Shown piece after piece: positions 19,665 to 29,189 of a stretch of DNA of 64,000 bases. Below the pieces are notes generated by a model. It was given only the letters and a program-made list of their open reading frames with translations. It ran no database searches and was not told where the DNA came from. Source of the DNA: Enoplosus armatus (lineage: Eukaryota > Chordata > Actinopteri > Centrarchiformes > Enoplosidae); the NCBI RefSeq assembly GCF_043641665.1, contig NC_092184.1, positions 2,959,608 through 3,023,607 on the forward strand. The letters run 5' to 3'. A program made the position numbers and the translations under genes. Every line of letters starts with the position of its first letter. Position 1 is the stretch's first letter.

Positions 19665-20632
19665 TCAAATGCTGAAGTACCTCCATGTACTTAGTGTCAC
19701 AAAACATGCAGGACTCTGAGCAGAATAAAATATGTATTTTAGAGTGGCCCTATATGTGTTATGTGAGGATAACTTGCCATCAAGCATGTTCTTCCTCTTA
19801 GTGCTGGATTTAAACCAGCAGGAAAGATCGACACAGGAATCTTCAACATCAAAGCCTGACAACGGGGGGCAAAAACATTTGTTAGTGCAGAAGGCAGTTG
19901 TGACCGTCAAGCCATTACCCCGAAGTACACCGAGCCACCAGCGTGTGCAGCCAAGAATGTAGATGGATGGATTTTGGTCCAGGACCCGGCTCTTCATGGA
20001 AGTCCTGATTCCCAGATCGACACTAGCATTGTCAACTGCAAGGGCCACAGAGTTGGCCCCTGGGATATTGTGCCCTTCCAGCACCTCATTCATTTGACTG
20101 AATATGGCCTCTGCAGTGCCGCGGCTGGTCCCTGATGTCACGTTGGCGTGGAGAAATTGTTTACTCCGCAGTTTAACGGTCACTGGATTCATCTTCTCTC
20201 TCCCTGTGACGACACAAATGTTTCCAACACTTGAATGTTCCCAACGTGTGACCTCGTGATTTATTGCTCATAGGCTATATTCATGGTCAACATGAACAAA
20301 GACACAACAGTATTGTTGGACCCATCAGTGGCCAAAGAGAAGGCCCGATCACAAAGATTTTTCACACTACCTCATCCATCAAGTAAAGGGCTACACACTT
20401 ATTCATGATGGCTGAATACTTTTGGGCTGTGTTGGAATCAGGGAAACATTGCTTGAACAGCCAACGGGATGTTGTGCTGCATCATTGTCATGGCCACCTT
20501 CACTTCGGCTCTTCTGGTCTGTGGACGTGTAATGATGAAAGTACCCCCACTAAATAACCATAACACCACTGCACTTAACCAACTTGTATACTTATATATA
20601 ACTTTTATCATGTGTGTCTCCAGTTGAGACAT
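19665..20632 (-). pseudogene. hAT-like transposase remnant (copy A)
   Basis: Read on the minus strand from about 20632, the frames give RRAEVKVAMTMMQHNIPLAV, CFPDSNTAQKYSAIMNKCVA, FSLATDGSNNTV (the TDGSN block with a catalytic Asp of hAT transposases), then after a gap SGTSRGTAEAIFSQMNEVLE, VALAVDNASVDLGIRTSMKS and NPSIYILGC. The order matches fish hAT-like transposases. Stops, frame changes and an internal deletion after ILGC break it; the C-terminal dimerisation domain is not seen. Copies B and C carry the same remnant with small private indels. Confidence 0.65.
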
Positions 20633-20640
20633 CTTAGTGC

Positions 20641-22304
20641 TTTGTGTAGCACTGCTGTTACACAGATAAGCTAGGACCAGGTTCTAGGTTCAGAGGAAAA
20701 GGTTTAGTAACTAATAATTAAAAATAATAGACCACAGACTAAAGAATAAGTTGAACATGCCGGCTGATTTATACAAGAATGAAATAGGAATACACAAATT
20801 ACAGCACAAAACAAAACACAATCTCTTCACACACTCTAGTTCAAGTAGCCCTTTACATCAGAAGAAAAAAAACAAAGTTTCAGGGAGTTTGGATAATTTG
20901 GATCTTAGATGAAAACTAATACTCACCTTAAGTTACTTTAAGTTGTTTAGTTCTCTGGTTTTCTGTTTTTTTTAGTTGACTCAGTTCTAGATTGTCCTTT
21001 GATCTTAATTAGGCCTATTTAGTAATTCAGTTTGACCCTCATTTAGTTCACTTATTCGGTACACTATTTTAGTATACAAAACCCATTTTGCATTACCACT
21101 TTGGCATGAACAAAAAAAAAACAGAAGTACATCTCACTGATGGACCCATATACAAACTCAAAATGACTACTATAAATCTTACATTAACACAGTCTTCACA
21201 ATTCACTATGTATGCACCATACAATTTATTCCTACCGCGATGCAGGTGTGGATCAGTGTTCTTATCCTGGAGTTTCTCTTCCAAAAGCAAACACCTGTCC
21301 AGTTCTGCCTCTCCTAGGGGCGGCTCGCCATCTTTGTTTTTTCCTCCAGCTCCGTGCGTTCACCACCAAGCGTTCCTCTGTAAGACCTGGCCTGTTGTAG
21401 ATTACAACAGAGCAATATACGTACCGACACTTAATACTATGTATTTCTAATCAAACCATGAATATAAAAAGAACACGTTCTTAATTGCAAGTCAACGTAA
21501 CCTGAACCGCACCCCAAAATGGCGGCGGCGTTCACACCGTTTTACGGTGAGGTTCCACTTGACCAAACCTGTTGCATGTAACCTCTTAGCTCACTTTAAC
21601 CAAGAAAAAAACCCCACACAGTATACAACATAAAATATATTCACACTGCCTTAGCTTAGCTACGGGCCATTTTAGCTGTACATTTAGCTCAAAACACATG
21701 ACAATTAGCATGGTAATTTACACGACAAGAAAATACTCACCAAATCCTTGTTCAAACAACAAAAACAGAATCCAGCAGTGTGTGCAGGAAGAACACAAAG
21801 CCTCCCAAAAATATGGGGGGAAAAAAAAAAGTTTACACTCCTCAAAACTTTTGTTTTTACTCCGCCAAACAACGTTATTTTCCTTCTCTCTCTATTGTTC
21901 CTCTCTCCCTCCAGTAGGCGGCGCTACAGTGACACCGACTGGCTGTTACTGCTGCACGCGTTAAAGGAACAGTACACACGATAAACTAGCAAAATGAACA
22001 GTGTAATAGTGACTCACATTGCATTCATCACTTGTTTAATAAACTCTTTGTGTGTTTATTGTTATTCTAACCTAGGTTACACCTGCATTGTGAAATTATC
22101 CATTTTAGATGAGTTGTCAACCATTTTTTGTGTTATTAAGTGCTCTGCCCTGGTGTCTGCATTCTCACTCATGCCGGCAGTGAAAAAGTGAAAAGGTGTA
22201 GTCCCGGGCGTGACGGACGGCCAGTCCTTGGTCCACTGTGAATTCAATTTGGAGCCATATGAGGCTGCCCCTGCATTCTTCCTTTTCTTTGATGGAAAAA
22301 CCCC
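20641..22304. other. spacer with a possible short first exon
   Basis: AT-rich and mostly featureless. At 21519-21546 an ATG followed by three GCG codons and TTC ACA CCG runs into a gtgagg donor on the + strand and looks like a first exon. Copies B (40153) and C keep it with one GCG changed to ACG. No downstream exon could be joined to it. A TTTAAG/CTCC-rich stretch at 21890-21980 looks promoter-like but is unassigned. Confidence 0.25.
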
Positions 22305-24730
22305 CAGCTTAAACCAGCTTAAGATGGTTGCTGCTTTTAGCTGGTTTGAAGCTGGTTATGCTGGTTAACTGAGTTGGTCAAGCTGGTGACAGGCTGGTGC
22401 AGCTGGTTGGCCATCCTCAGCTGTCAAGCAGAAATAGAAGGTTGGCCAGCTGAGAAAAGCTGGGTCAAGCTGGTGTAACTGGTAGGCCAACTCGGTCAAG
22501 CTGGTGTCAGGCAGGTGAAGCAGGATCAGCGCTCAAAATTAAAACTTCAATATTAAACTGACGTATCTCTGTACAGAGAGCTGCATAACTCAACCTGACA
22601 TTTTGAGTGAAATGTATTTACAAGACATGTATACCGAGATTTGATTCTTCATTTACTATGTATTATTATATAATACAATAATTATAAGATAACATGCTAA
22701 TATTCCCACTTTCTCCTCTGATTTTAATGACACCGGACAAAAGGTCACATCTGACGACCACATAAGCATTTAATATACAACCCCAGGTCTCCCAGACCTG
22801 TGGAAGAGGGAATGAGCTTGAATGCAAAAAAATAAAAAATAAAAATGGTGGCTGAGTACTTACATACTGTAATTTGTAGCAAAACTGTTCTGCATTGTTT
22901 TAGCCATGTTAAATGCATAATAAATAAATATAAGTTTGTTGTGACAATACAATACTAGCCCTGTAACAATGCACACCAACACTACAAACTGTTAAGAAGA
23001 CAAAAAAAAAACATTTCAATGTAAATGTTCTGATACATTAGTGTCTGATGAGGATATTGAAAAATTGTTATTAAAAATTAAATACTACAAAAAGGCTTTC
23101 TGAATACTGCGAACAGGCAAACCTAAAACTGTTAACGTTTAATTCTGCAAGCCTTCATTGACATCACTCGATGTCATCACAGACAAAATTTGATAACTTT
23201 CCAAAAAGGTTTATATAAAAAATAAGGGAGAATAACACAAAACTATGTATTTGAAATTTTACAATCAAATGTCATTTCATATTGAAATACTCAAATGGGT
23301 AGAAATTAACAAGAGTTGATCCACACCAAGTTAACTACACGGTAAGTGTTTTTTATTGATTATTTGTCACTTTTCACGTTTGTTTACTTCATTACCGAGT
23401 GGATCATTTGAACGCTCCCAGTTGCTTTCTTCTGGTGACTCTGAATCTTCTTCTGAAGTTTGTGGTTTTAAAAAACTAAAGCTTACTTAAGTACCGTGTG
23501 TTCATCCAAAGCCTGATATATGTTATTCCTCTGTGCTGTAGACCTTCGTTGTTTTCCAAAAGCTATTAAAAACATGATAATGAGACACACTGCTGCACTG
23601 GGTGACATGTTCCTTCATCCAGAAGGCGACGACTAGTTTTGTTATAGAAACGGCTTCAAAGGCAAATAACGGTGGCAAAATGTCAACCCGCTGGAGAGCA
23701 TTTCCTCGTACATCAGACGCCACTGTGCACGAGCAGGAACAAGGTTCCGTTTAGAGCTAAGACTTCATGCTGCACTGTAAATTGTAATTAACTTCAGTAC
23801 AAAGTGGAGAGGCTGTCATATGTAGCACAAAAAGTTATGTCAACAGAACCGCGGTCCTGAAAAAAAAAAACGTGCAGCAATGTCGCTCACGGTTGGTTTT
23901 GCTCGGCACATAAGATTTGTTGACAATAACAAAAATGTAGAAAATATCCTTTTAAAGGATCTAAAATCTGTAAATACAGGAGGTGCACCAGCTCAGTAGA
24001 AAAAAACAGAAATGATGATGAAATTCAGCTCAACCTAAATTTGTATATTTGCTCACAAATACATTTGAACTTGAACAAGCTACCATTTTGTAACATACTT
24101 CATTTCACAGCAGCAACTAACAGCATTGTAGGAGTCTTAGTTGATGTACAGATGGGTGACGCTTTGAAGGAGCCTGTGTACGTGAACTGTGTTAATAGGG
24201 TGCTGTTCCTCCGTGAGCCTCCAGAACAGACTCACTGCTGAAAACTGAATCAGGAGCTCTGTAGCAAACTCTTCGGTAGTGTGACTTAAGTTCCTATTAT
24301 ACTGGCAGATAGCTGCAGAGTGAAAATACTGGAACTGTGAAACTAAAGAATCATAACCTTGGTGACCTTCCAGGTGGCATTAATCTTTTTCACGTCACTG
24401 TCATTTCAGAGTGGATTCATTATCATCAAGAGATTTCATTCTCAAAATGTTCCTCATTTGCAAGATGCCGTCTCTCGTGTCCAGGTGCATCCGTCACATG
24501 TTGTGAGTAATCTGAGTGGGCCTCGTCCTTGTGAAGGAGATGACATGTACGTTAAAAAGGACATGAAGTGAACAGAATGTACCTCAATCACTTTCATGTG
24601 CAGTGTGATCCCCCACTTGTGAAACTTCTCCATCTGAGGAGACCTGGTGTTCCTTCGTCATATCAGATGGATCAGCTTGCTGTCATAAGGTATAATCCGT
24701 GAAGAGGTGGAGGTAATGTAGGCAAGGACT

Positions 24731-24880
24731 CAGGGCTGCAACGACCATTTTCATTATCAATGGATCTATCAACTATTTACTCCATTAATCGATTAGTTGT
24801 TTGGCTCAGAAAACATGAAAAATGTTGATCACCGTTTCCCAAAGCCCAAAACGACGTCCTTAAATGTCTTATTGTCTCTT
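24731..24880 (+). mobile_element. teleost MITE fragment starting cagggctgcaac (copy A)
   Basis: The sequence cagggctgcaacgaccattt, followed by attatcaatg...attaatcgattagttgtttgg and a tgttgatcaccgtttcccaaagcccaa block, is the start of a very common nonautonomous hAT-type element of teleosts. Only the 5' about 150 bp is present. It is nested in the larger CCAGC-ended element. Present in B (43384) and lost in C by deletion. Confidence 0.7.
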
Positions 24881-25395
24881 GACTAAGAGGCCTCAACACA
24901 AAGGTATTTAGTAAGATGGGAAGGTACATATCTCTTCCACAAGTTCTTCAGCCGTTTGTTTTTGACTGCTCACTCCGATATTGGTGTCCAAATCCGTAGT
25001 GTGCATGTGAGCACTCATGTGTTAGTCCTTGGGCACGGCATGTTTGACCACAATGGGACAGAAATACTCCAAAAGATTAGCAACATTATTTTTTATATGA
25101 TCTTGGCTTGTGGCTAACTTGTTAGCAATACACACCTAGCAGACACAGCACTGTGTTATCATTTGTCAGGAGTTCCCTTTCTGTTCAGCTGACAAATGTA
25201 AGTCCATTATTAGCTGTACTGAAGTCAACTCACCTGTCAACCTTTTGAAAACAAGAAATTAGACATAAAGCCCTCAATGCATAAACACATTTCTTCATTT
25301 CACGCTTTGGTTGCTGATTAACTAGCTGTGTTCACAGGTATTTTAGCGGAGATTAATCACTCAGAAATAATGTGTAAAAATATTCCTTTTTTCAG

Positions 25396-25927
25396 ATCCA
25401 CATTGGAAAAGACATCCGGCTGCGAGGGGGAGGTGTGGAGAAATATCCAAATCACAAAGGACTCACTCCTTGTAAAAGAGTTGGCTGGACCCATATGGGG
25501 TACAGTAGAGCTGAGGGGGAGAAGCGTGTCTGTGAAGGAAAACATGAATACAGAAGCAAAGCCTCCCTTAACACCATGCAAGCTTCAGACCCTCAAAGGT
25601 ATGCTGCACCCCCCCCCCGGACACTGAATGTCATTTTAAACTAACAACCTCAAAACTGCAATTTTTTGCACACCTGTGATTTTGCATGTGTTTGATCCAG
25701 TCACAGTGCATGTTCAGAACACAATGTCATATGTTTCACTTTTTCCACAGTGCACAAATGAAAATAACCATAAAAAGGCTAATTAATCAGTTTTTTCCTC
25801 TTTCTCAGGAGTGCTTCAGCGGATGGTTGAAGGCACACAACATGGAGAAGACAGAGGGAGAAGCCGGTGGGATACATTTCACAAACAAAACTCAAGACCT
25901 GGTGGAAAAAGGGCAAAAAAAGTGTAA
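25396..25927 (+). CDS. BEN-domain-like coding stretch, two exons (copy A, partial)
   Basis: Exon 25396-25598 (after a tttttcag acceptor, donor gtatgc) reads in one frame DSLLVKELAGPIWGTVELRG, then RSVSV and AKPPLTPCKLQTLKG. It joins in phase to exon 25809-25927 (after ctttctcag), which continues VLQRMVEGTQHGEDRGRSRW to a stop at 25927. The LxVKxLAxxxxGxxxLxxxSVxG...LTPxKLxxIK pattern is the C-terminal half of a BEN domain, a DNA- and protein-binding fold found in chromatin factors and in some fish transposon proteins. The N-terminal part of the domain was not found upstream. A gtaagg donor overlaps the stop (25925), so further exons are possible. Probably element-encoded; could be a remnant. 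Confidence 0.45.
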
Positions 25928-26602
25928 GGAAACCATTTGACAAAAATGTAGTTAGGGACAGTTGTTAGAAATGGTGTTTTGGGAAAAAATGTTTGTAATA
26001 AATTATTTTTCCACTTCAAATCACTTGTGTGTGTAGTATTTTTTTTTTTTTTTACAGACAATAAATTGTATACATTGTGGTACCTGTTTGGTAAGGTATG
26101 TGCTCTGAACCAAACTGATACACATGTTTTTACCTTATTAGTGTATAGACTCTACTTACAGACTTTGGGTGTGTGTGTGTGTGTATCATCATCTATGATC
26201 AGCTTCGCCATAAAGCTGTCTCAGCTAAAGTATACTCAAGACCTTACCAGTCTGACCAGCCCATAGAGGATGGTGACCAGCTTGACCACTGGGACCACCC
26301 GTTTCCAGCTACGACCAGCAATCCTGCCCAGCTACAGTCCCCAAAACCCCCTCTAAACCAACAAACCAGCCCAGCCTAAGACTGACCAGCCTGCTCGGTC
26401 TAAGCTGTTTTTTTCTTGTTAGCAGGGACTCTGAGATTTAATAAGCTCATTGAAAAATGTAGACACTGACTTAACCGATTACAAATTGTAACAAATCACT
26501 AGCATAATGGAATGAAAAAAGTGGAAGTGTGGTAAACAGCAAGCTACAGTTGGTAGGTGTTTGCTAGCAAATGTTGCAATAACAGCTGGCTACTTTACTC
26601 AC

Positions 26603-26736
26603 CTCTGGTGGAGGGTATTGTGAGCTAGCCATGGTCTCATTTCTGAAGATTGCACTTGCCTCATCTCCATTTTTCACATCATCCTCTCCTCCGTCCCTCC
26701 TCCTCGTTGCATTCCTGCTGCGTCTGTCCCCGTCTC
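26603..26736 (-). other. candidate coding exon on the minus strand (copy A)
   Basis: On the minus strand an open stretch reads ...EDDVKNGDEASAIFRNETMASSQYPPPE and ends at a strong gtgagt donor (26602-26597). An ATG in good context (gagaccATGg) lies within it, so it may be a first exon. It is strongly charged and no domain is recognised. The same 134 bp is kept in B (45387-45520) and C (63126-63259). A matching downstream exon was not found. Confidence 0.3.
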
Positions 26737-28251
26737 CTTAAAATATCTCAATAAACTAATTTGGATTAACAAAGTTGATCAAATCTTTTTTTGAAAACAT
26801 TCATAGTAGCTAGCCAACTGGTTGCATATATGGCGTGGCAGGGGGCAGAATAAGGAGAGAGGACCGACAACGCCACCTGGGGAATTGCACCCCAGGAAAT
26901 ATTATCAAAAGCCTTCAAATATTGCTTGAAAAGTTATAGTAAGAACGTTATAAAAAGAACACATATTATGAATTTAGCCATAAAGGCCTTAATACAAAAT
27001 CTAAAACCCTAAGTACTCTCTAAAACTGCCAGTCCAACATAAACTAAGCAAAACTGGGGAAAGTGAGCGGAGGCCACTTGTGGAGAGGCAGACTACACTG
27101 AGGAGGAGGAGGGCCCAGGGGTGCTACCACCAATTCACCTCAGGTGCAACACAGCAATCCTCACAGCAAAAAATGGTGAAATATGCACATGTGTTTCAGT
27201 ACTTGTACTCACATGCATAAAGCGTAGGGACCTCACCATGAGTGCCTAGCCTCCCACAATATGGCGCTCTGCTTCACTGATGGAAAGAAGTCAGTACCAG
27301 AAGATTCAAAACAGCCCAGTTGGTTCTGACAGCAGATTCAGAAAGAAGTCACTCAAAACAAAGGCAAAACTAAACAAAGCAAAAGCAAGACGAGGCTTAC
27401 ACAGAGGACGTCAGTTGAGTAGGCAGCCATTCATTGTGGCCCACGACACATTCGCATACACACGACTAACACAATGTGGCCATACGCTGCCCAGACCACG
27501 TCCGAGTGTGGTCTGAGCGATCGGATCCCAATGCGTCCTCAGTGTGTCTTAGATGCCTTCACACTTCCACTTGTGATCAACTCACCCAGGACGACGTCCA
27601 TTAAATCCCTGATCTGTTCCTGTCTGCCGGCTTGTCTGCGTTTGGGTCCAATCCCTGTTGCCTCGCACTCTACCCCCTGACAATACGCCAAAACGTTTAA
27701 AAACCTCACAAAGTAAAAATGATAGGCAACAGACCAGAAACACATTTTACCGTAGTGCCACTTACTGTAGCTGAAGTCTAACAAACATCATTGTCTTCTA
27801 AAATAATGTTGCGTGCATCATTTCACTGGGACAGGATTTGGAATATATCCAGAATATTAAGGTAGTTGGACTGTATATTTGTGCTTTGGGACTCAGTTGC
27901 CTAGTGTACGCCTCAGTTTGAATGAGGTTGTTCTCAATTGGCAGAATTATATAAATCAAAGGGAAAATGCTTCCAGCATCAAGAAAACAGAAAACAGTAA
28001 CTATGTTTGGTGTGAACACTCCCTCTGATGATGATGATGATGATGATGGAAGAAATCATTCATCCTAAATCAGTGGCCAGTTACGACTCTCAATGTGCAT
28101 TCACACTGCAGGCAACACATATGAAAAGTCACCAGAGGTTCATTCATTTATCCTTGATATGAAGTTATTATTACTAAGGTTCAGGAACAAGACCACGCCT
28201 CTCACGCTCACTAATCCAATCACCTGTGCCTCTCTAATTCATATGATGAAT
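26737..28251. other. right part of unit A, no gene recognised
   Basis: Contains a perfect 8-bp-arm palindrome (27492-27515), a (GAT)n run at about 28027-28049, and a 78-codon Lys/Arg-rich frame at 27280-27516 without any recognised domain. It ends where copy B begins. Confidence 0.4.
27492..27515. repeat. palindrome CAGACCAC-8-GTGGTCTG (copy A)
   Basis: Arms at 27492-27499 and 27508-27515 are exact complements. The surrounding sequence (gtctgagcgatcggatcc...atgcgtcctc) is of a repetitive type familiar from fish genomes. Copy B has it at 46276-46299; copy C is cut off before it. Confidence 0.5.
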
Positions 28252-28329
28252 CCTAATAATGTGGACATGAATTGGGACAGTATTTGGGCTGTGACATTTC
28301 ACAGGTCATTAAACAGGTCATTGTTTGCT

Positions 28330-28732
28330 TATGTGACAAGTTGAAATATAATAAATACAGCACTGTTTAGCCTGTGTTATAGGTCCAAAGCACATTAAGT
28401 TCATGGTCTTTAATGTTAAAATCTGTAATGTTAGAAACAAGACCATACACTTATGATGGAAGATTGGGTAAAATGTAAAATGTTTAAAAATGTAAAAATG
28501 TTAGAGAAGTTGTTTGTATTGCATTGTTCACTTTGTTTCAATGAGCTGTCAAACTGTTGATCTGTGATCGGCTAGATCGCCTCAATCTGAGATCCTAGGA
28601 TCGATTGGTTTGGTCTCCACCCACATACCTGGGGAAGTCGCGGTCTTTTCCTCATGACGGCGAAGTTATCGCTGAGGCAAAGATCGTCACTGCTTGTATT
28701 TATCTCCCCATTTTATTTAGGGGCGTAACACT
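28330..28732. other. 403-bp block present in B and C, absent from A
   Basis: In copy A cattgtttgct is joined directly to aacatgttgg (10043/10044). In B this block, and in C 47115-47518, lies between the same words. No terminal repeats or target duplication are visible at its ends, so a deletion in A, or at the array edge when it formed, is more likely than an insertion. A 63-codon frame in it (28605-28796) is not recognised. Confidence 0.6.
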
Positions 28733-29189
28733 AACATGTTGGCCACATAAGCTTGTGTGTTTTAAGGTTGTTCAGCTGCCACCAAGTGGCCAATAAATAA
28801 ATAAATCCATTAATGTAGCTTCACAATGTTCCTTCTTTAATAAACACCTCATTGAAGTATACACATTGTACTACTGTTATTATTATTATTTCAAGTGTGT
28901 GTGTAATGGAGGATCTACAGTGTATGGCTGTAGTACATGTTGTGTGTTATAACCAATGGTTTTAAGGAGGTTTTGGTCACTATGGTTATTTCAGCCCGCT
29001 CTCTAACTGTGATGTCACAGAATGGAACTCCGGTGATCAGAATCGACACGTAAAGCGTCAGAACCTCAGAACACACAGAGAGACAAGAAATCCACTCGCA
29101 CTGAACATTTCAGCAGAGCCAAACACAACTTCTGGAGATTCACAGTAACTTTTCTCAACCGTTGGTATAGAGAACATTTACTGAGCAAC

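Larger units (their letters stand above)
22305..26407. mobile_element. putative DNA transposon with inverted CCAGC-rich ends and a BEN-like gene (copy A)
   Basis: The left end starts CAGCTTAAACCAGC and continues as about 200 bp of degenerate agctggt/ggtcaagctggt units. The right end (26220-26407) is the same kind of array in inverse orientation and ends gctcggtctaagctg, the complement of CAGCTTAGACCGAGC. The two ends share CAGCTTA(A/G)ACC and ggtcaagctggt blocks, as expected of long structured terminal inverted repeats. No transposase is recognised between them; the only domain-like coding stretch is the BEN-like one. A target duplication was not identified. The same ends occur in B and C. 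Confidence 0.55.
9965..28251 (+). repeat. tandem segmental duplication, copy A (18287 bp)
   Basis: The three copies align head to tail from a shared start, cctaataatgtggaca, at 9965, 28252 and 47036. Copy A contains the kinase gene, Tc1, piggyBac, Harbinger and hAT remnants and the BEN-domain element in the same order as B and C. It lacks a 403-bp block present near the start of B (28330-28732) and C. It also lacks about 172 bp present in B at 44784-44955. Most of the remainder differs from B by scattered substitutions and short indels. Confidence 0.95.

Noticed and set aside
22305..22520. Repeated ctggt/ccagc units considered as a CRISPR-like array or a satellite
   Set aside because: The units are irregular in length with no spacer structure, and the other end of the same element has them in inverse orientation, which fits transposon termini better.
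27280..27516. 78-codon Lys/Arg-rich frame kept in A and B
   Set aside because: Its start lies in repetitive sequence, there is no splice or domain evidence, and its conservation is no greater than that of the surrounding duplicated DNA.
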